Positions 58,590 to 64,000 of a stretch of DNA of 64,000 nucleotides are shown in pieces. Origin of the DNA: Hermetia illucens (Eukaryota > Arthropoda > Insecta > Diptera > Stratiomyidae); assembly GCF_905115235.1 (NCBI RefSeq), contig NC_051849.1:136382712-136446711 (forward strand), in the 5' to 3' direction. The translations under genes were made by a program, and so were the position numbers. The notes beneath the pieces were generated by a model, which was not told where the DNA came from, did not search any database, and worked only from the letters and a program-made list of their open reading frames with translations. Each line of letters starts with the position of its first letter. Position 1 is the first letter of the stretch.

Positions 58590-59940
58590 TATTTAAACTT
58601 ATTTGAACAAAAAGTTTTGTAGTAACTTACAGATCGATCCAAGATTATTTTTTGGAATAATCGCTTCAAAGCTACAAAAATGTATTTTTGGGAAGGAATC
58701 TGAAATCTGGAGAAATTTCAGAAATCAGATTTATTTTCCCAAAGTCCATTGCAAACTCATATAACCGTTCTTTACTATGGTCAAAAGCGAAAAGTAAGCT
58801 TAGACGGCCAGTGAAAAACATAATTGATGTGTTATTTGTTAATATTCGCTTTTAAGGGTTCAGATGCTCCCAAGCCCGCTTATAAAAGGAAAAGGGTTAA
58901 ATCACTATAATCAAAACTATCGAGAATTATATAGGCCTTCCAAGATCCTCCTTACCCCCTCAGGCAACTATGATAGCATAGTGTAGGATAGTAGAGGCAC
59001 TTTAGATTTCTCTGAAAGTAGTGGAGAAAGGTAAAGCATTGCCAGGAACCTACAGCGATGGCATGTATGTATGTTTAAGGCACTATACCCCATATAGGGT
59101 CCAATCGGAACAATGAATACCGAGCGGTAATTTCCGAGCAAGCTGAAAGCCAAGGCCCTTTCCCTGTTACCATTTGGTAGTTCTTTTCGACTGTTAAGTT
59201 CTGTCGTTTGTTACCCACCGTAATATCCTTTCTATACAAAATAGGTACTAACTAGGACAGGCAGATTATCAACAATGTCAACGCCAATTTTTCTCTTGGA
59301 ATGGGTAATTCTGCCTTCCAGTCCGTTCGGTCACAAAGAAAAATTAAATTTTCTTAAGGTTGAAATGTAATGTATGAAATGTACCTTCTTCCGTTGAGGG
59401 ACTATATTCTCACATACTAGCGAAGAGCCGGCATCCTTTCTGGCAATACCCAATTGCTAAAACACTAAGAACCGGAATTCCGATAATAATTGGAAAACGA
59501 TAACGGCTTCGGTAACATACACAGAACACATACCCTGTTGGACCTTGGACCAATAATATTGCAAGTTATTTCGTAATGCAGTGAAACGAAATGGCTTAGT
59601 TGTGACTTTACAGACTTACGATCGAGCATTGTTTTCACCAACGGAAACAAAAAATTTGGAGTCGCCATCATTGTGAGCTTGGATATCAAATTATAATAAA
59701 TGAACGAATGCGTACGATTGGTTCAAAACTTAAATTTGTTTAATTTATAAACTCGGGTGAAAAGAGAAAAGTATGTGTTAGGGGAATAAAATTTATAGAA
59801 CAAAGAAAATAAAGAGGAAAAACTAGAGGATAGAAGGTTATAAACCACAAACCAATTCGAACAATCTTTCTTGGCAATTACATTCGTAGCACCATTGGAG
59901 GAGTATACGCAATCTCACTTTTACTACCTTTTACTAGGTA
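58590..59940. other. intergenic, nothing recognised
   Basis: AT-rich, no coherent frame, no repeat ends seen. Confidence 0.45.
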
Positions 59941-59946
59941 CTAGCA

Positions 59947-59991
59947 CTGAGGAAGGAGGCACGTGGTCTCCGAAACGATTGTATGCGCGAA
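59947..59991 (+). ncRNA. hammerhead-ribozyme-like core, copy 2
   Basis: CTGAGGA (59947-59953) is followed by stem II, GGAGGC/GTCTCC (59955-59960 with 59966-59971) around loop ACGTG, and then GAAA (59972-59975). The next bases CGATTGTA allow C to pair with the G of GTA, a valid NUH cleavage triplet, giving a very short stem III. TGC after it can pair with GCA just before CTGAGGA as stem I. This fits a minimal type I hammerhead with a tiny stem III, as described for Penelope-like elements. Stem II differs from the 18-kb copy in compensating positions. Confidence 0.5.
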
Positions 59992-60074
59992 AAAATAAAA
60001 ATATTTATAGGATAAGGAAAAAACCTAATTCTTTTTTCAACTTATAATCTCACTTATTTTTTACAGATTCATGT

Positions 60075-60490
60075 GTGTGTGTGTGTGAATGGAAGGAACA
60101 ACTACCTCAGGGTTGGCGAAGAGGTATCATATGCCAGATGCACAAGAAAACAGACAAACTCCATGGTGAAAATTACACAGGTCGTTTCATTATTGTGTAT
60201 GTTCTAAAAAATTCTGACAAATTTTATCGAAAGAAGGTTGAAGACGTATTTGCGAGCAATCACTGTTGATTATCAACAATAACAAAAATAAACAATGCAC
60301 CAAACACTCTCAATTAAGAATTAAGAACTCCAAAAAGACGTACACTAGGTTCTCGTTCTCGTTGACTTTAGACACGCATACGAAAGTATAGATGAGAACT
60401 TCCTGTATAATACCATTGACAAAGAAGGAGACAGAGAGATCGTTAGAGTTAAGATCGCTTTCCATAGTCTAGACTCACGTTTACTTAATC
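60075..60490 (+). mobile_element. LINE RT fragment (RTE-like)
   Basis: The frame 60075-60269 reads EQLPQGWRRGIICQMHKKTDKLHGENYTG, an RT block. After a gap, VLVDFRHAYESIDENFLYN follows near 60350-60420, around the first catalytic Asp. A short TG run lies at the 5' side. Broken and short; not clearly RTE-A or RTE-B. Confidence 0.75.
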
Positions 60491-60583
60491 TCATAATCAT
60501 ACCCTTCCCTTATGAGCAGAAAATAATACAGTGGAAAGTAGGATAAACATATTTATTTCTTATAAAATGCAAATATAAGCAAA

Positions 60584-61726
60584 TTACGAATCACATAAGG
60601 CATCGACCACGGATTGAACCGAACCCAGAATGAAATCTCCCAATTCGTTTTGCTCCTGAAGCTCCTTCTCCAGAGATTGCAAAGTTCCGGTCAAGTCCTC
60701 ATAGATCATTTCTTCATTTTCGATGTTCCTAAAATATAATTGGTAAAATAATGCATTGCTTGAGCCTCAATCTTGATTTTAAGCAAGAATGGGTTTACGT
60801 ACTTCTTAATGTGCAAGGTTTCCACTGCCTTTCCCTCAATATCCAACAAAATGTCCTTTTTTTGTCGCATTATAATTTCATATTTGTGCATCATCTCTAA
60901 ATTAGTTTCAATTGTATTTTTCTTTTTATCATTTATAGCCTTCTGAGATGCGAGTTGATTGTACATTTGCTGCAATGAAGCTTTCATTTCCCTAGAAAGA
61001 GCAGCTTTTTAATATATATGACAAGTTTGCCAATATTCATTTCCGCACCTTAGTGGATTCAAATCTTCGAGCGGATAACTTTTCATCGTTATCTCAATTT
61101 TCTCTATCGATGTTTGCATCTTATTTAGAAGTTTCACGCGGTCTTTACTGTTTGCCAAGGTGATTCTCTCGATTTCTTCTTGTTCGGAAATCGCCTGTTC
61201 AAGTACAGCCTTGTTCCTACGGGATAATAATACATATAGAGTTTTACTAGATTCGGCCATTTAACTGAATATACCTACGCTGCTATGCTCTCGATTTCTT
61301 CTTCAGAAACTAAATCGCACTTTAGTTCGTCTTCTTTACATTTCAGCTGGTTGAGAATAGCATCGTAATTTCTTATTGTATCTTGTAATTGCGCAATTTT
61401 TTCCGCTTGTGCCTTTTCTTTAGATGCAAGCGCTTCGGCTTGCTCCTTCAACTTTGGTAAGGTGTCTTTATATTTGGCAATTCTTTCTTGGATCTGAAAT
61501 TTTATTGTAAGTATTGGGGAGAGTAAAAGTGGTAAAAACTAACTGACCTCATTGAGCTGCCTTTTGTATGCTTCAACTTCAAGGTGGTAATTTGTCTTTT
61601 TATCTAAAAGTCGATTCCGTTCTTTTATTTTTGCATCTGCTAGCGTTACTGTCTCCTTTTTGAGCATCTCAACATATAAATAGTAATTTAGCAGAACCTT
61701 CAACATGTGGGTAGTTTTCTTTGGCG
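60584..61726 (-). CDS. Coiled-coil protein, probable kinetochore subunit Nuf2 (5' exons not found)
   Basis: Five in-phase exons: 61548-61726, 61279-61493, 61049-61216, 60803-60991 and 60584-60728, with short GT-AG introns of 54-74 bp. They give 298 residues to a TAA. The AATAAA at 60552-60557 follows 27 nt later. The protein is almost all Lys/Glu-rich heptad-like coiled coil (for example DKKTNYHLEVEAYKRQLNE). The first block, PKKTTHMLKVLLNYYLYVE, resembles the segment after the calponin-homology domain of Nuf2 (human PKAKRTSRFLSGIINF), and the remaining length suits Nuf2's coiled-coil half. Nuf2 pairs with Ndc80 to bind microtubules at kinetochores. The first exon begins at an acceptor (CAG) with one base of a codon carried from upstream, so at least one more 5' exon must exist; none is visible up to 64000. 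Another coiled-coil protein remains possible. Confidence 0.65.
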
Positions 61727-62560
61727 CTGAAATGTGTAACAAAGAGGATATACTTAGTTACCACGCAATAACAAATGAGATTGTCTCAATGTCACTATTG
61801 TGTGAATTGTCGCTTCATAGAATAAAGATTTGAAATGATTGTTCGGTATCATACCGAAGTACACTTGCACTGGATGGCAACACACGGGTAAAGAGGTCAT
61901 GTATTCACGGTTATATAAGCCGATTATGGATTAGCATTAAAATGACACCAGATTTGCGTCTATTGCCACAAGAATTACTAGAATTCAAGTGCTTTCCTGA
62001 CCACTTCAGTTAACCCCAGAATGTGTATCCGATATCGCTGAAGTCCTTCACGTGCCTTTGCGAAGTTGATTTCATTATGTCTCTCTTCAGGGATAAGAAA
62101 TAGATTGGGACCATTAAAATGTCTTGGTCAACCTGGGAAGCAACTAAAAGTGTTTTCTTCTTGGCGCTAGCTTGGCTACATCATGAAGCAAAAAAGAATC
62201 ATTGCGAATATCAACCCTTTTGAGCGAAGTAAAACTAAAATTTATGATCCTGATTGAGCTGAGTTACTTCACAGTAAGAGGCTTTCGCAAGGTTTGTTTT
62301 TTTGGAAAATCGAGTCTGCCGATAAAAGCACCTCATATATTATCAACAGTTTCTTTCAAAATTTGAGTAGCCCCATTAAATTTCTTCTAAACCGTAAGAA
62401 GTCTCTTATCAACTTCAAATTTATATCTTGCGAAATGCATCTTGAAAAATTATATATCACTGCGTAGAATTTATTTTTTTAAGACAATAAACGGAGATAA
62501 TCTAATTATTGTCCTTAGAAGAAGAAGGAAGATTAAAGTTAGTCCACCTTAAAAAATAAA
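61727..62560. other. upstream of the Nuf2-like exons; possible LINE trace
   Basis: On the minus strand near 62040-62100 a conceptual stretch INFAKAREGLQRYRIHILGL resembles the start of a LINE endonuclease, but nothing follows it. No further Nuf2 exon was recognised. Confidence 0.35.
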
Positions 62561-62575
62561 GTATGAGATGTAATG

Positions 62576-62818
62576 ATAATGATGTCCGAATGGCTTAGTG
62601 GTTAGAGCGCTAGGCTGTCGCAGCGGAAGGCCGCGGTCCAAATCTCACTGGTAGCAGAGGGATTTATATCATGACTTGATGTCGGATAACAGTCGACTCA
62701 GCTGTGAATGAGTAGCCAAGGTGAATCGAGATGTGATGTACCGTAGCAGCCTATAATGAAGTGCTTAACACATTTCAATGTTCACATTCAATTAGATTGT
62801 CGTGCCAACGATTATTGT
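62576..62818 (+). mobile_element. tRNA-derived SINE, copy 3
   Basis: The head TGTCCGAATGGCTTAGTGG has A box TGGCTTAGTGG and B box GGTCCAAATCTC. The body matches copies 1 and 2 (GATGTCGGATAACAGTCGAC, CAGCTGTGAATGAGTA). The 3' end is GTGCCAACGATTATTGT. Flanks GAGATGTAATG (62565-62575) and GAGCTGTAATG (62819-62829) look like an 11-bp duplication with one change. It could be mistaken for a tRNA gene, but the body and tail show it is a SINE. Confidence 0.88.
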
Positions 62819-63049
62819 GAGCTGTAATGCCTTACACCGTTGATATAGGCTCGGAATCGGGAGTAGAAATAAAGTTCGAGCTCCGTGAAAGGCACTTTGA
62901 AAATTGTTGTGCGTGCTATACCAAACCACGCGGCAAGTGATGTCACTAGAGCCGTTCATCAGGCCAGTAGAAATTTTAAATAGGGTGCACTAATCGAAGA
63001 ATGTTCTGCGTTGTCTTAAGTAAAGAAGATGAAGAGTGGATTCGGAAGA

Positions 63050-63430
63050 CAATCACAGTTGCAGAAATCTGAAGCCTGTTGAGGACAGAATTAAAGTCAA
63101 AGGATATATGGAATCCGAAGCAAATAAAAGACGGTGAAGAGAGAGGGAAGGGCCTTGATGAAGAATAAATATAGTAGTGAACCCATCATGGGACGTTATA
63201 GTACACCAAAGAGAGGGCAAAGAACGGGATATGTAACCATCAAGAGAAACACTGCAGAAACGGTAGGAGAGGTAAGAGGCGAGCCATGTAATGAATGACG
63301 TGGGAATGTCGTCAAAGTGAGCAAACTTCTCAAAGATTTTGGGACCGGAGGAGAAGAGTATAATCGGTGATAATTCTTGGCGAACGTATGCTTTTTGAGT
63401 AGTAACAATGGAAGCGTCCAATAACCTTCG
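63050..63430 (-). mobile_element. jockey-like RT fragment
   Basis: The frame 63053-63421 contains ITWLASYLSYRFCSVSLDGYISRSLPSL, like the RT block before the catalytic dipeptide in jockey-type LINEs (WL.SYL..R...V..G..S...GVPQGS). The downstream catalytic motif is degraded. Confidence 0.6.
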
Positions 63431-63466
63431 AGGCTTTTGTTAAAAATTATGCAGAAAGAGTTGGTT

Positions 63467-64000
63467 TTAGCAAAAAAAAAACATTAGGGAAGTTGTCAGT
63501 TTCCGAGTTAACATTGGTGTCAACGTTGCCAATAAGACATTTGCGATTGCTGCGGACATGTTCCAAAATAATCCGGGGCATAGATGTGGAGGCGCCTGCT
63601 GTCTGTCCATCAAGCTTTCAAAATGTGTTTTGATGCGTTCCTGGATTATTTTAGCTATTACCTTTCCGACGGCAAGGAGCATGCACCCTTTTTCCACTCT
63701 TTAGGTAAGGTCTGTAACTACAGATGCAGCGATAAATAACTGCGGGGAAATCGTGAAGCACAACGGCTTTACTTCGTTTTAGTGAATTGATGGCCGAAAT
63801 GATTTCTTTTCTGCTTGGAGGAACAGCAAGTATGCGAATACTGCGGTGACTAGCCATTTCATCCGCTGGAAGAGAAACCTCACCGTATGGGATATGGTTA
63901 GTAACCGTAGTGAAGTGTTTCGCAGCTCTAGAACCCTGCGAGAAGTGGCGGATGCAACACGCAATCGAACGTAAGCGACCATCAAATGCTGATTCCTTCG
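63467..64000 (-). mobile_element. LINE RT fragment running off the window
   Basis: Minus-strand frames give PPSRKEIISAINSLKRSKAV (63651-63857), the pre-RT block, and then LAVGKVIAKIIQERIKTHFESLMDRQQA (63467-63697), the first RT blocks. They are in different frames, so at least one frameshift separates them. The family is distinct from RTE-A and RTE-B. Confidence 0.7.

Noticed and set aside
62576-62650. Possible tRNA gene (A and B boxes)
   Set aside because: The same head recurs at 12988 and 54766 with a conserved non-tRNA body, a tail and target duplications, so it is a SINE head. The acceptor stem does not close.
1-64000. CRISPR arrays, operons, bacterial-type promoters or phage genes
   Set aside because: No regularly spaced direct repeats were seen. 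The introns, SINEs and LINEs show that this is a nuclear eukaryotic sequence.

Overview
The window looks like a transposon-rich, AT-rich chromosome segment of an insect, most likely a fly (Diptera). The evidence is short 54-105 bp host introns, a cecropia-type mariner, R1-like and RTE-like LINEs, a Tc1-like relic and Ty3/gypsy remains. The genus is not certain; the repeat style reminded me of a large-genome brachyceran such as a soldier fly, but that is a weak impression.

Only three host genes can be supported, all on the minus strand. Two are tandem short-chain dehydrogenase/reductase paralogs of the L-xylulose (dicarbonyl) reductase type. The first (23319-24625) is compact with four exons. 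The second has exons 3-4 at 25448-25928 and exons 1-2 at 44459-44856, so one intron is about 18.5 kb and is packed with mobile elements. Exons 2, 3 and 4 have identical lengths (253, 309, 112 bp) and phases in the two genes. The third gene (60584-61726) encodes a coiled-coil protein that resembles the post-CH part of the kinetochore protein Nuf2; its 5' exons are not recognisable in the window.

Layout: 0.5-1.8 kb, mariner in an otherwise featureless stretch; 2.7-5.5 kb, copies of an unclassified dispersed repeat; 8.9-14.5 kb, LINE fragments (RTE-B, an RNase H LINE, RTE-A with a SINE inserted in it); 15.9-16.8 kb, a Ty3/gypsy gag fossil; 17-18.3 kb, a full dispersed repeat followed by a foldback element with a hammerhead-like core; 20.2-22.4 kb, an RTE-A copy split by a terminal-inverted-repeat element; 23.3-44.9 kb, the SDR pair and its giant intron (R1-like LINE, RTE-A truncations, a solo-type LTR carrying a nearly full RTE-A); 45.2-46.4 kb, Tc1 relic; 47-52 kb, RTE-B nested in RTE-A, itself holding a small GC-rich insert; 52.6-53.4 kb, another full dispersed repeat; 54-58.6 kb, inverted-repeat element, SINE, gypsy pol fossil and LTR; 60-64 kb, the Nuf2-like gene flanked by LINE fragments and a SINE.

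The most interesting signals are the hammerhead-ribozyme-like cores with a covarying stem II, the SINE whose 3' end resembles the RTE-A 3' end, the 18.5 kb intron, and the datable nested insertions with clear target-site duplications.
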